Positions 31,601 to 42,496 of a DNA stretch of 64,000 nucleotides are shown in pieces. A program made the position numbers and the translations under genes. The stretch is taken from assembly GCA_903905455.1 (NCBI GenBank), contig CAIVGN010000167.1, forward strand, positions 1-64,000, written 5' to 3'. The stretch's first letter is position 1. The number at the start of each line of letters is the position of its first letter. Below the pieces are notes generated by a model, which was given only the letters and a program-made list of their open reading frames with translations, ran no database searches and was not told the origin of the DNA. Source of the stretch: an uncultured Archangium sp. (lineage in GTDB: Bacteria; Myxococcota; Myxococcia; Myxococcales; Myxococcaceae).

Positions 31601-34600
31601 TCAGCAGGCGCGCGAGCGCGTACTCGATGGTGAAGAGGCCGGTCTGGGTAAAGGCCGTGTTGCGCAGCGCCGCGCGGGCGTCCTCGGTGTCACCGCCGGC
31701 AGGGAACAGCACCTCGCGCAGGTCGCGGCCCAGCACCGGCAGGGCGAGCTCGGCGCACTGATCGACGATCACCCGGAACTCGGGCTCGTCGCGGTACAGC
31801 GCCTGTCCCATCTCCACGTACTGCGAACCCTGGCCGGGGAAGAGGAACGCGAGGGGGAAGGTGGGGCCGGCGGTGGCGCTCGTCACTCGAGGTGACTGGA
31901 GCGCGGCGATCGCGTCGGCCACGTCGTGCACCACCACCGCGCGGCGCTTCGAGAACGCCTTGCGGCCGACGTGCTGCACGAAGCTGGCGTCGGCGAGGTT
32001 CGTGCTGGGGTGGGCCTGGAGCCACTTCACCAGCGCGGCCTGCGAGGCGTCGAGGCTGCCCTCGGTGCGCGCCGACCAGGTCAGGAGGTGCCGCGAACGC
32101 GCCTCGCCGCTCGGCCTGGGCGGCGGCGCCTCTTCCAGCACCACGTGGGCGTTGGTGCCGCCGACGCCAAACGAGCTCACGCCGGCGCGGCGGGGGCTGG
32201 CTTCCCACTTCGTGAGCGTGTTGCGCACCACGAAGGGCGTCTTCGCGAAGTCGATGGCCGGGTTGGGCTGCTCGAAGTGCAGGGTGGGCGGCAGCAGCGC
32301 GTGTTCCACGGCCAGCGCGGTCTTGATCAGTCCGGCGACGCCAGAGGCCGCGGTGAGGTGCCCGAAGTTGCTCTTGAGCGAGCCCAAGGTGCAGAAGCCC
32401 GTGTCCTGGGTCTTGGCGCGGAACGCCTGGGTGAGGCCCTCGACCTCGATGGGATCTCCCAGCGGCGTCGCGGTGCCGTGCGCCTCGACGTAGCCGATGG
32501 TGCGCGGGTCGACGCCGGCCAGGTCGTGCGCCATGGCCACCACCGCGGCCTGGCCCGAGACCGAGGGCGCCGCGAAGCTGGTCTTGCTCGCGCCGTCGTT
32601 GTTCACGGCCGCGCCGCGGATGACCGCGTGGATCGTGTCTCCGTCGCGCTGGGCGTCGGCCAGGCGCTTGAGCACCACCACGCCCACGCCGTCGCTGAAG
32701 AGCGTGCCCGTGGCCTTCGCGTCGAAGGGCCGGCAGTGGCCGTCAGACGAGAGCATGCCGCCCTCGGAATAGAGGTGGCCGGTCTCGCGGGGCACCGTCA
32801 ACGCGGAGCCGCCCGCCAGCGCGACGTCGCACTCGTGGTTGCGCAGGCTGTTGAAGGCCTGCACCACGGCCACCAGCGAGGTGGAGCACGCGGTGTGAAT
32901 GGAGAGCGCCGGGCCCTTCAGGTCGAGCCGGTGCGCGACGCGCGTGGCGACGTAGTCCTTCTCGTTGGCCGCCATCACCTGGAAGGCGCCGAGGCGCTCG
33001 ATGGCCTCGGGGAAGTGCAGGACGTTGTTCGGGTAATAGCTGTTGTTGTGCGCGCCGGCGAAGACGCCCACCACGTGGTCGCTGGTGCCCGGGGCGGAGC
33101 CAGCCGCTTCCATCGCCGACCACATGGTCTCCAGGAGCAGCCGCTGCTGGGGGTCCATCAACTCGGCTTCCTTCGGAGTGATGCCGAAGAAGGCCGCGTC
33201 GAAGTTCTCGATGCCCTCGAGCACGCCGCGGGCGCTCACGTAGCGCGGGTCCTGGCGCAGCTTCTCGGGGACCGAGGCGTGCGGCGTGAAGGACGTCACC
33301 GACTCGACGCCCCCGGCGAGGTTCTTCCACAGCGTCTCGACGTCGGGCGCGCCGGGGAAGCGGCCCGCCATGCCGATGATCGCCACCGGCGCGTCGTCAC
33401 CACGCTTCTCGCGCTTGCGGAAGGCCGTGGGGCCGGAGCCCGCGAGGAACGCCGCGAGGCCGGCGATGGTGGGCGACTCGAAGAGCTTCACCACCGGCAC
33501 GTCGAGCTGGAGTTCGAGCCTCAGCTGCGAGACGCACTTGAGGGCCAGCAGCGAGTTGCCGCCCAGCTCGAAGAACGAGTCGTCGACGCCGACGGTGTCG
33601 AACTGCAGCAGCTTCGCCCAGGTCTTCGCCAGCTTCCGCTCGAGGTCGGTGCGGGGCGCGACGTACTCGTGTTGCAGCGCGGGCCGCTCGGCCGAGGGCC
33701 GGGGCAGCGCGCGGCGATCGATCTTCCCACTCGGGGTGCGGGGCAGGGCGCTCAGCAGCACGAAGGCCGAGGGCACCATGTATTCGGGCAGCTTGCCCTC
33801 GAGCCGCGCGCGGAGCTCGGCGACGAGGCCGGCGTCATCGCCCTCGGTCACCAGGTAGGCCACGAGGCGCTTGTCGCCCGGCGCGTCTTCCCTGACGGTG
33901 ACGGCGACCTGGGTGACGCGCGGGTGCGCGGAGATCGCCACCTCGACCTCACCCAGTTCGATGCGGTAGCCGCGCACCTTCACCTGCCCGTCGATGCGCC
34001 CGAGGAACTCGATGTTGCCGCCGGCGCCGACGCGCGCCAGATCGCCCGAGCGGTACCAGCGCTGCCCGGCGTGGGTGATGAACTTCTGGGCCGTGAGCTC
34101 GGGCCGGTGCAGGTAGCCGCGCGCGACCGCGACGCCTCCCAGCAGCAGCTCACCCTCTTGACCGGCGGCGACAGGCTCGAGGCGCTCGTCGACGATGGCC
34201 GTGGCCACGTGGGAGATGGCGGTGCCGATCGACGGGAGCGCGGGCCAGGTGGACGGCGCGCCCTGCAGCGTGAGCGAGGTGACGACGTGGGTCTCGCTGG
34301 GGCCGTAGTGGTTGAAGAGCACGCACTGGGGCAGGTGCTCGAAGAAGCGCACCACCTGCGGCGTGACCTGCAGCTGTTCCCCGGCGGTGACGACCTCCCG
34401 CAGCGACGCGGGGTACAGCCCGTGGGCGGTGGCCACCTCGCACAGGCTCTGCAGCGCGATGAAGGGCAGGAACAGCCGCTCCACGCGCTCCTGCTCGAGC
34501 AGTTGCAGCAGCTTCACGGCCTCGAGGCGCAGCTCCTCGCGGATCATCACCAGGGTGCCGCCGGCGCACCAGGTCGAGAACATCTCCTGGAAGTGCACAT

Positions 34601-35177
34601 CGAAGGACAGCGGCGCGAACTGCAGGGTGCGACCGCCGCCGAACTTCGAGTCCTTCAGCTGCCACTCGATGAGGTTGAGCAGCGGCGCCTGGTGCATCGC
34701 GACGCCCTTGGGCTGGCCGGTCGAGCCCGAGGTGTAGATGGCGTAGACGAGGTGCTCGGGCCCGCTCGCGGGTGGCACGTGGGGAACGTCGTCGACGGCG
34801 AGCTCGTCCACGCACAGCGTGGTGATCTGCGCCTGGGGGAAGGCCGCCCGGGTGTGCTTCTGGGCGACGATCACCTGCACCCGCGCATCGTCGAGCATGA
34901 AGGCCAGCCGCTCGCGCGGATAGCTCACGTCGAGCGGAAGGTAGCCGGCGCCGGCCTCGAGCACGCCCAGCACCGCGACGGCGAGGTCGAGCGAGCGCTC
35001 GACGCTGATGCCCACCACGGAATCGGGGCCCACGCCCAGGGCCCGCAACGCCCGGGCCAGGCTCGCGGCGCGCTTCGCCAGTTCCCGGTAGGAGAGGGTC
35101 GTTCCTTCGAACGTCACTGCCGCGGCGTCGGGCTGGCGCGCCACCTGCTGCTGAAACGCATCGACCAGGTTCTTCAT
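28632..35177 (-). CDS. Hybrid NRPS-PKS: A-PCP-KS-AT-ACP-aminotransferase
   Basis: A 2181-aa synthase. The adenylation domain (YTSGSTGQPKG near residue 150) has pocket residues D-V-Q-F-V-A-H-V-V-K by eye, close to the proline code DVQLIAHVVK. The PCP serine is in GGNSLL (about 538). The KS cysteine is in TACSTS (764) with HGTATPLGD and NFGHLTAASG. The AT has GHSIGEW (1203) and the malonyl-type HAFHS. The ACP serine is in LGLDSL (1516). An Ala/Pro-rich linker leads to a class III PLP aminotransferase with its lysine in SYGKVIGGG (about 1962). It should load proline, add malonate and convert the beta-keto group to an amine. The C-terminal tail (GNPAWFVPNP) resembles the linker that usually precedes a condensation domain, which the other protein supplies. 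Confidence 0.93.
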   Translation of the reverse strand: MKNLVDAFQQQVARQPDAAAVTFEGTTLSYRELAKRAASLARALRALGVGPDSVVGISVERSLDLAVAVLGVLEAGAGYLPLDVSYPRERLAFMLDDARVQVIVAQKHTRAAFPQAQITTLCVDELAVDDVPHVPPASGPEHLVYAIYTSGSTGQPKGVAMHQAPLLNLIEWQLKDSKFGGGRTLQFAPLSFDVHFQEMFSTWCAGGTLVMIREELRLEAVKLLQLLEQERVERLFLPFIALQSLCEVATAHGLYPASLREVVTAGEQLQVTPQVVRFFEHLPQCVLFNHYGPSETHVVTSLTLQGAPSTWPALPSIGTAISHVATAIVDERLEPVAAGQEGELLLGGVAVARGYLHRPELTAQKFITHAGQRWYRSGDLARVGAGGNIEFLGRIDGQVKVRGYRIELGEVEVAISAHPRVTQVAVTVREDAPGDKRLVAYLVTEGDDAGLVAELRARLEGKLPEYMVPSAFVLLSALPRTPSGKIDRRALPRPSAERPALQHEYVAPRTDLERKLAKTWAKLLQFDTVGVDDSFFELGGNSLLALKCVSQLRLELQLDVPVVKLFESPTIAGLAAFLAGSGPTAFRKREKRGDDAPVAIIGMAGRFPGAPDVETLWKNLAGGVESVTSFTPHASVPEKLRQDPRYVSARGVLEGIENFDAAFFGITPKEAELMDPQQRLLLETMWSAMEAAGSAPGTSDHVVGVFAGAHNNSYYPNNVLHFPEAIERLGAFQVMAANEKDYVATRVAHRLDLKGPALSIHTACSTSLVAVVQAFNSLRNHECDVALAGGSALTVPRETGHLYSEGGMLSSDGHCRPFDAKATGTLFSDGVGVVVLKRLADAQRDGDTIHAVIRGAAVNNDGASKTSFAAPSVSGQAAVVAMAHDLAGVDPRTIGYVEAHGTATPLGDPIEVEGLTQAFRAKTQDTGFCTLGSLKSNFGHLTAASGVAGLIKTALAVEHALLPPTLHFEQPNPAIDFAKTPFVVRNTLTKWEASPRRAGVSSFGVGGTNAHVVLEEAPPPRPSGEARSRHLLTWSARTEGSLDASQAALVKWLQAHPSTNLADASFVQHVGRKAFSKRRAVVVHDVADAIAALQSPRVTSATAGPTFPLAFLFPGQGSQYVEMGQALYRDEPEFRVIVDQCAELALPVLGRDLREVLFPAGGDTEDARAALRNTAFTQTGLFTIEYALARLLMTWGLHPTAMLGHSIGEWVAATLAGVFQLEDAVRLVATRGMLMQAQAPGSMLSVRLPAAQVAASLTGGLTLASDNGPQLCVVAGPTPEIEALEHALTAKGVVVKGLHTSHAFHSSMMDAVVEPLRLALAKVTLSAPKVPIVSSATGQWLTDAQATDPTYWARHLRDTVRFREAVLTLAHEKRTFVEVGPRATLATLTRQLVSDRTQPCLSTLPDTAQGDAEWVTLLGTLGKLWTAGVPIDWRRYHEHESRRRIALPTYAFERTRHWVEPHAVAPTVTQAPVVTLGEPRMSRKESLLPQLQKTFEEYSGLELAGADVHASFLELGLDSLALTQVATELQRQHGIKFQFRQLVEDFTTLDALATFLDAQLPAVAVVVAAPMIVAATPVAVSAPVAAPPVMTAWPAMAPASSGANGHVRDVIDQQLRIMAAQLQLLGGTPAPVPTAIAPQVAVAAPVPAAAPAPVKSGEEELAHTRYDVKKAFGAMARISTTRGDELTARQRAKLDELTRRYNAKTKRSKAYTTEHRPHLADPRVVTGFRPLVKELIYQIVVDRSKGSRLWDLDGNEYIDTLNGFGSNMFGHSPDFVVDALKAQLERGYELGPQHPLAGEVARGICELTGNDRAALCNTGSEAVMGVMRIARTVTGRSLIAIMSGSYHGIFDEVIVRGTKTLKSVPASPGILPEAVKNVVVLDYGTPETLQILRERAHEFAAIMIEPVQSRRPDFQPREFIQALRPIADQGGCALIFDEVITGFRLAQGGAQAHFGVKADLCSYGKVIGGGQPIGVMAGKREWMDALDGGAWQFGDASVPTVGVTYFAGTFVRHPFALAAAKAVIDEMKAKGPALQLGLNAKTDGLAAQANAFFAEAGVPLKLKHFGSLWKLLFTEDQAHGDLLFCFMRDRGVHIWDGFPCFVTTAHTEADLAQILKVIRESVTEMQEAGFLPGTPKPASSVPAFDSNKPPAPGARLGRDPQGNPAWFVPNPNEPGKYLKVN

Positions 35178-35193
35178 GGTTCCCCCAACCGCG

Positions 35194-36693
35194 TTACGTC
35201 GCGGCCCGCGCCGCCCTTTGCGCCCTGAGCTGCTTCACGAAGCCCAGGGTGTCCTTCATGGAGATGGCGCCGGTCCCGAAGACCAGCGCCGCGTAGATCA
35301 CCGCGTCGAGCAGCAGGCGGGCCGGGCCGAGCGCGCCCCGGAGCTGCCGGTCGATCACCCCGACCAGCACGCAGCTCAGGATGGTCTTGACGATCATCTT
35401 CACGAGGCGGGCGTCGACCGCGCTGCGCCCCAGGCGATAGGTCATCACCGCGAGGACCACCGTCTCGGTGCCCACGATGGCGAACGCGCACGCCGCGCCA
35501 CCGCCGCCGGGCCCCCAGTCGCTCGAGAACCCGACGAGGAGGATCACCAGCGCGGGGTTGATGAACATGCTCATCACCGAGGTGATGGTCACCGTCCACT
35601 CGCCGCCGGACACGTTGAGCGCCACGGCGATGACCGACACGGTGTACGTGAGCAGCAACGTCGGGCCGAGGATCGCCAGGGCCCAGGCCGCCGGGGCGTA
35701 CTGCTCACCCAGCGCCAACTGCACCCACACGTCGGAGCCGACCGAGACCATGAGCGACATGGGGAAGATCAGCGTGAGCACGAACTCGAGGGTGCGGCGC
35801 AGGATCGCGCTGAACTCGGCCTGGCCGCGCGCGTGGGCCCGCGCGAAGAGCGGCATCACCACGCCGGCGAGCATGGGCATCAGCACCAGCGTCATCTGCG
35901 AGAGCTCGGCGGCGGCGCTGTAGAGGCCGATCTCCGAGTCGACGCTGCGCACCTTGAGCACGTTGACGTCGAAGCGGTTGACCACCACCAGGGCGATGGC
36001 GCTCACGTAGAACGGGAACGCGGCGCGCAGGGTGGGGATCACCATCGACCAGTCGACCGCCAGCTTCAGCTTCACGTGCTTGCGGGCGAGGAAGTAGCCG
36101 ACCACCAGCTTGAGGAACTCCGAGGCCGCCACCGAGAGCGGGATGCCCACCAGCGGCAGGTGCAGGGCCATGGTGAGCACGAAGCCCGCGGCCCAGAGGA
36201 TCTTCGAGATGACGTTGATCGTCGACAACCCGTCGACGGTGCGCGCCGACTGGAGCAGCGCCACGAAGGTCTGGTTGAAGGTGATGAAGAGCTGGGCGAG
36301 CCCGTAGGCGTAGACCAGCGTTCGCACCTCCGGCGGCTGGCCCATCCACGACAGGACCACGCCCATGGCTGCGAAGACCGCCAGCGCGATGCCGGCCCGG
36401 ATCACGAAGATCGCCCCCAGGAAGGCGTTGGCGCCGTCGAGCGTGACGGGCACCACCTTGCGCACGTACGTCTCGAGCCCCAGGCCGAGGAACACGAAGG
36501 CGGTGGTGCTGAAGGCGTCGGCGAAGTTCACCGGACCGATCACCGCGGGGCCCAGGAAGCGCCGCAGGGCGATGCGCACCCCGAAGCCGATGCCCAGCGT
36601 GAGGACCAGAGAGCCCCCCAGCTTGAGGGCGTTTTGCATCGAGGTCGCGACGTCGTGGTGGGAGGCGTCGCTCGTGGAAGATTGCTGCGTCAC
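35194..36693 (-). CDS. Polysaccharide/lipid flippase-type membrane protein (MOP superfamily)
   Basis: A 499-aa inner-membrane protein with about 12-14 hydrophobic helices, of the Wzx/oligosaccharidyl-lipid flippase type within the MOP superfamily. It begins from GTG 36693 with a polar N-tail, then ALKLGGSLVLTLGIGFGVRI. The next gene, the hybrid PKS, starts 16 bp later, so both are co-transcribed. Most relatives flip lipid-linked sugars; here the context suggests export of the peptide-polyketide product or of a lipid-linked form of it. No glycosyltransferase lies nearby. Confidence 0.85.
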   Translation of the reverse strand: MTQQSSTSDASHHDVATSMQNALKLGGSLVLTLGIGFGVRIALRRFLGPAVIGPVNFADAFSTTAFVFLGLGLETYVRKVVPVTLDGANAFLGAIFVIRAGIALAVFAAMGVVLSWMGQPPEVRTLVYAYGLAQLFITFNQTFVALLQSARTVDGLSTINVISKILWAAGFVLTMALHLPLVGIPLSVAASEFLKLVVGYFLARKHVKLKLAVDWSMVIPTLRAAFPFYVSAIALVVVNRFDVNVLKVRSVDSEIGLYSAAAELSQMTLVLMPMLAGVVMPLFARAHARGQAEFSAILRRTLEFVLTLIFPMSLMVSVGSDVWVQLALGEQYAPAAWALAILGPTLLLTYTVSVIAVALNVSGGEWTVTITSVMSMFINPALVILLVGFSSDWGPGGGGAACAFAIVGTETVVLAVMTYRLGRSAVDARLVKMIVKTILSCVLVGVIDRQLRGALGPARLLLDAVIYAALVFGTGAISMKDTLGFVKQLRAQRAARAAT

Positions 36694-36778
36694 TGTCGGC
36701 GCACCCTAGCTTCCCGCCCTCCCACTGGGGGGCAAAAGTCCCGTCAGCTTCGCCGGTCATCACTGGTAGATCCGAGAG

Positions 36779-37444
36779 GTGCTCGAGGTCTCACTGTGGC
36801 TGCTCTCGCCTGCCTCGCTGCCCGACGCGGGGCAGGGCTGGGTGCACCTGCTCGATGCGCAGGAGCGCTCCGTGTACGAGCGGTTCAGGTTCGCCGAAGA
36901 CCGTCGCGCCTACGTGGCCGCGCACGGGCTGCTCCGGCAGGCGCTCACGTTGCGTGACCCCTCGACCGCGGCGGAGGCCTGGCGCTTCGCAACCGGCCCG
37001 CAGGGCAAGCCGTTCCTTCCCGACTCGCCGCTGAGGTTCAACCTCTCGCACTGCCGAGAACTGGTGGCGGTGGCCATCGCCACCGAGGTGGAGCTGGGCG
37101 TCGACGTGGAGACCATCGACGAACGGCATGCCACCGGCGACGTCGCGCGGTGCGTCTACGGCCCCGCGGAGCTCGAGGAGCTCGCCGCGCACCCAATCCG
37201 CGTTGAGCGCTTCTACGAGCGGTGGACCTTGAAGGAAGCGTGGGTCAAGGCGACGGGCGAGGGCCTGTCGGATGATCTCCCGGGGTTCGAGCTGCGCATC
37301 GAGCCGGGCCGAGCCTCCGTGGCCCGGGGGGACGTGCGGCCCTGGTCGTTCCGCTGGTGGACCCCGCGGCCCGACGTGAAGCTGGCCGTGTGCGTGGGTT
37401 CGAGCGAGGCCCTCGAGATCACGCCCCGATGGTGGCCGACATGA
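36779..37444 (+). CDS. 4'-phosphopantetheinyl transferase (Sfp-type)
   Basis: A 221-aa enzyme that attaches the phosphopantetheine arm of CoA to carrier proteins. The Sfp-type marks are FNLSHC, the metal-binding GVDVE and WTLKEAWVKATGEGL. Length and motifs fit the Sfp class used by NRPS and PKS rather than the short AcpS class. It is needed to activate the four carrier domains in this locus. The start is GTG 36779. Its stop overlaps the next gene's ATG (ATGA), and it is divergent from the flippase gene by 85 bp. Confidence 0.93.
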   Translation: MLEVSLWLLSPASLPDAGQGWVHLLDAQERSVYERFRFAEDRRAYVAAHGLLRQALTLRDPSTAAEAWRFATGPQGKPFLPDSPLRFNLSHCRELVAVAIATEVELGVDVETIDERHATGDVARCVYGPAELEELAAHPIRVERFYERWTLKEAWVKATGEGLSDDLPGFELRIEPGRASVARGDVRPWSFRWWTPRPDVKLAVCVGSSEALEITPRWWPT

Positions 37445-38217
37445 AGCGGTTCGTGCTGGTCGGGTTGGGGCTGGCCCTGGTGGGGTCGGGGCTCTTCGTG
37501 GTCTCGCGGTACCGGGCCACGCGGGACATCACCATGTACCTGCTGTTGGCGCGCCCGGTCGAAGAGAACGCACGAGAGGGCAGTCGCCTGGGCCTGGAGC
37601 CGGTGGCGGTGGGGCCGCTGCGGGCGCTCGTGGGCCGGCCCTCGACGGGTCACGCGTGGTTCATCTTCTGGGGTGGCAACAGCGCGACGTACTTCCACGA
37701 CGCGGTGGCGGTGGTGGAAGGCTTCGCGTTGCCGCCCGAGGTGGGCGTGTTGATCGTCGCGCCGCCCGGCTACGACTCGGAGGGGCACCCGTCGCCCGCG
37801 GGCCTCGAGCACGACGCGGAGTTGGTGCGCGCGTGGGTGATTGAGCGGGAAGGCGCCGAGCGTGTCGTGGTCGGCGGGTTCTCCATGGGCACCTACTCGG
37901 CCCTGGTCGCCGCCGAGGCCCACGTCGCCGGGGTCGTGCTGGTGGGCGCGTCGACGGACTTCGGGGCCAACGACCCGGGGCTGTTCTTCCGGCTGAAGGA
38001 GCCGACGCGCTACGTGCGTCGCGAGCAGCCGCCCCGGGTCCCGGCGCTCGTGATCCAGGGGGACGAGGACGTGCCGTGGGAAGCGCAGACGGTGGCGACG
38101 TGGCTGGGGGCGCGGCTGGTGCTGCTGCCCCACACGACCCACCCGGGTTCGCAGACGCACCCGGTCACCCAGCGCGAAGCGCACGCCTTCATCGTGAAGT
38201 CGCTCGAACTGCCTTGA
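37441..38217 (+). CDS. Membrane-anchored alpha/beta hydrolase-like protein, paralogue 2
   Basis: A 258-aa protein with an N-terminal anchor (FVLVGLGLALVGSGLFVV) and a hydrolase-fold domain outside the membrane. Here the elbow is a regular GFSMG with serine, the acid is in QGDED, and a histidine lies in HTTHPG. It is a paralogue of 27860-28645, sharing long identical stretches such as LIVAPPGYDSEG. Coupling to the phosphopantetheinyl transferase gene places it in the biosynthetic locus. The copy inside the locus and this copy at its edge probably arose by duplication, with the substrate unknown. Confidence 0.75.
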   Translation: MKRFVLVGLGLALVGSGLFVVSRYRATRDITMYLLLARPVEENAREGSRLGLEPVAVGPLRALVGRPSTGHAWFIFWGGNSATYFHDAVAVVEGFALPPEVGVLIVAPPGYDSEGHPSPAGLEHDAELVRAWVIEREGAERVVVGGFSMGTYSALVAAEAHVAGVVLVGASTDFGANDPGLFFRLKEPTRYVRREQPPRVPALVIQGDEDVPWEAQTVATWLGARLVLLPHTTHPGSQTHPVTQREAHAFIVKSLELP

Positions 38218-38226
38218 CGCGGTGGC

Positions 38227-39080
38227 TCAGGCCAGCAGCCGTTCGAGCGCGAGGCGCGTCTCGGGCGGGAGGTTCGGCGTCAGGCGCAGCGCGCGACGGG
38301 AGAGCAGCCGGTAGAGGCTCCCCAGCTCGGGCGGCAGCGACTCCAAGTGCGCCTGCACCACGCCGACGTCGCCGCGCACCACGGGGCCGGTGAGGCCCTT
38401 CTCGAGGCCGCGCGACTCGACGCCCTTGAGGGCCGACTTCGACAGCGGGAGCAACGCCTTCATCGCGTCTTCCCGCTTGAGCCCGGCCTCCTCGAGGGAG
38501 GACACGGCGGCGTCGAGCAGGGCGACCACCAGGCCCGCCGAGAGCACCGCGCCCGCGTGGTACGCCGAGCGGCCCGTCTCGGGCACCTCCAGCGGCGTCA
38601 TCTGCAGGTCGGCGGCCATCTTCTCGAGCAGGGCGTGCAGCTTCTTGTCGGTCGACGCCAGCGCCACGGCGTGGCCGGCCAGCGAGTCCTTCGCGTCGGA
38701 CACGGCCGCGAGCGGGTGAAACGAGCCGAAGGGCCGCTTGGTGCGCGCGGTGGCGAAGACCGAGAGGGGCAGGGCGCCGCTGCAGTGCACCAGCGCGGTG
38801 GACGGGCCGAGATCGTCCTCGACCAGTTCCATGGCGGGCACCACGGCCGAGTCGGGCACCGCGAGGATGCAGACCTGAGCGGCCCGGAGATCGTCGTGGT
38901 CCGCGAGGAAGACCCGCAGGGCCGCCGCGCGCCGCACCGAGTCGGCGGAGCGGGGGAGCACCGACACGTCCCACCCCGCGTCACGCAGGCTCAGCGCGAG
39001 CACGCCGCCGATGCGGCCAAAGCCGACGATGACGACTCGAGGCGGGCTCCGCGGGGCCGCAGGCTTCCGTGCCGTCTTCT

Positions 39081-39084
<4 letters not shown>
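38227..39084 (-). CDS. DUF2520-type Rossmann protein
   Basis: A 285-aa predicted NAD(P)-binding protein. The dinucleotide loop GFGRIGGVLA follows a basic N-tail, and the HCSGALP and SFHPLAAV segments are those of the Rossmann-like plus DUF2520 family, related to pyrroline-5-carboxylate reductase-like dehydrogenases of unknown substrate. The start is a TTG whose last bases overlap the stop of the Clp-type gene upstream (TTGA), so the pair is translationally coupled. No ATG lies in a better place. Confidence 0.8.
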
Positions 39085-41558
<2,474 letters not shown>

Positions 41559-41775
41559 GTGGCGGTGAACTCCCGTGGAGGCGGTAGGGGGCGAGTTGTA
41601 CCCCCGCGAGATCGCTGCCTCAAATTTATCGCTACAGGGTTGTGGTTCCCTGTGTCGGCCGGGGAAGCCTCGAAATTCCGCAGGGTTGGAATTCCGAGTT
41701 TTCCGTGGCGAAACCGGGGGCTTGGTGAAATCACCTCGCGGCGTGCGCGTTACGTGCGCGCTCCCGCGAGCCCCC

Positions 41776-42495
41776 ATGGAAGCCCTGACCCTCCCCCTGC
41801 GTGCGCTGATCGATCCCGTGGGGGCGATTCCCCGGGCCGTCGAGGCGCGTCGTTGGTTCGTGCCCCTGCTCCTCATCGCGGTGCTCACGGCGGCGGCCGG
41901 GGCGGTGATCGCGTTGCGCCTCGATGCCTCTCGGGTGGTGATTCCGAAGCTGGCGATGTCGGGCGAGCTGATGAAGGCCAGCGAGCGCGAAGTCGGCGAG
42001 GCCATCGAGCAGGCGGAGCGGGTCGCGCTGGTGGGCGGCATCGCCAAGGGTCTGCTGCTGATGCCGATGCTGGTGTTGCTGCTGGCGATCGCGCTGAAGA
42101 TCGCGGCCTGGCTGCTGGGTCGCAAGGCGCTGTTCGCCGACCTCTTTACTGTCGCGGCGCTGACCATGCTCCCGGTGGCGGTCTTTCACGGCATCGAGGT
42201 GGTGGCCGCGCTCAAGCTCGAGGTGATCACCCCCGGCATGCTCGAGGGCCTCGTTCCCTCGTCCCTGGCCGCGGTGGTGGGGATGGCGTCGCCGGCCCTC
42301 AAGCGCGTGTACACCGCGATCGATCTCATCAACATCTGGGCCTCGCTGGTGATGGGCCTGGGCTTCGCCGCCGCCTCGAAGTGGAGCCCCTGGAAGGGCG
42401 CGCTGTTCGGCCTCTTCCTCTACGTGCTCTTCGCGGCGGCGTTCTTCGTGGGTGTGCCGGGGATGATGCCGGCCGAAGGCATGGGAGGTCACTGA
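41776..42495 (+). CDS. Yip1-family-like membrane protein
   Basis: A 239-aa protein with about five membrane helices: one near residues 28-48, then a soluble loop, then helices from GIAKGLLLMPMLVLLLAIAL to the C-terminal YVLFAAAFFVGVPG. This layout fits the Yip1/DUF1282 group, of unclear role in bacteria. It lies one base before the TolC-type gene on the same strand, so it opens the export operon and may assist the transporter. The start is the ATG at 41776. Confidence 0.6.
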   Translation: MEALTLPLRALIDPVGAIPRAVEARRWFVPLLLIAVLTAAAGAVIALRLDASRVVIPKLAMSGELMKASEREVGEAIEQAERVALVGGIAKGLLLMPMLVLLLAIALKIAAWLLGRKALFADLFTVAALTMLPVAVFHGIEVVAALKLEVITPGMLEGLVPSSLAAVVGMASPALKRVYTAIDLINIWASLVMGLGFAAASKWSPWKGALFGLFLYVLFAAAFFVGVPGMMPAEGMGGH

Positions 42496-42496
42496 C

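Noticed and set aside
31926-35228. Long open frame on the plus strand (1100 codons) opposite the hybrid PKS gene
   Set aside because: Antisense shadow; the translated protein has no recognisable motif while the other strand has complete catalytic motifs.
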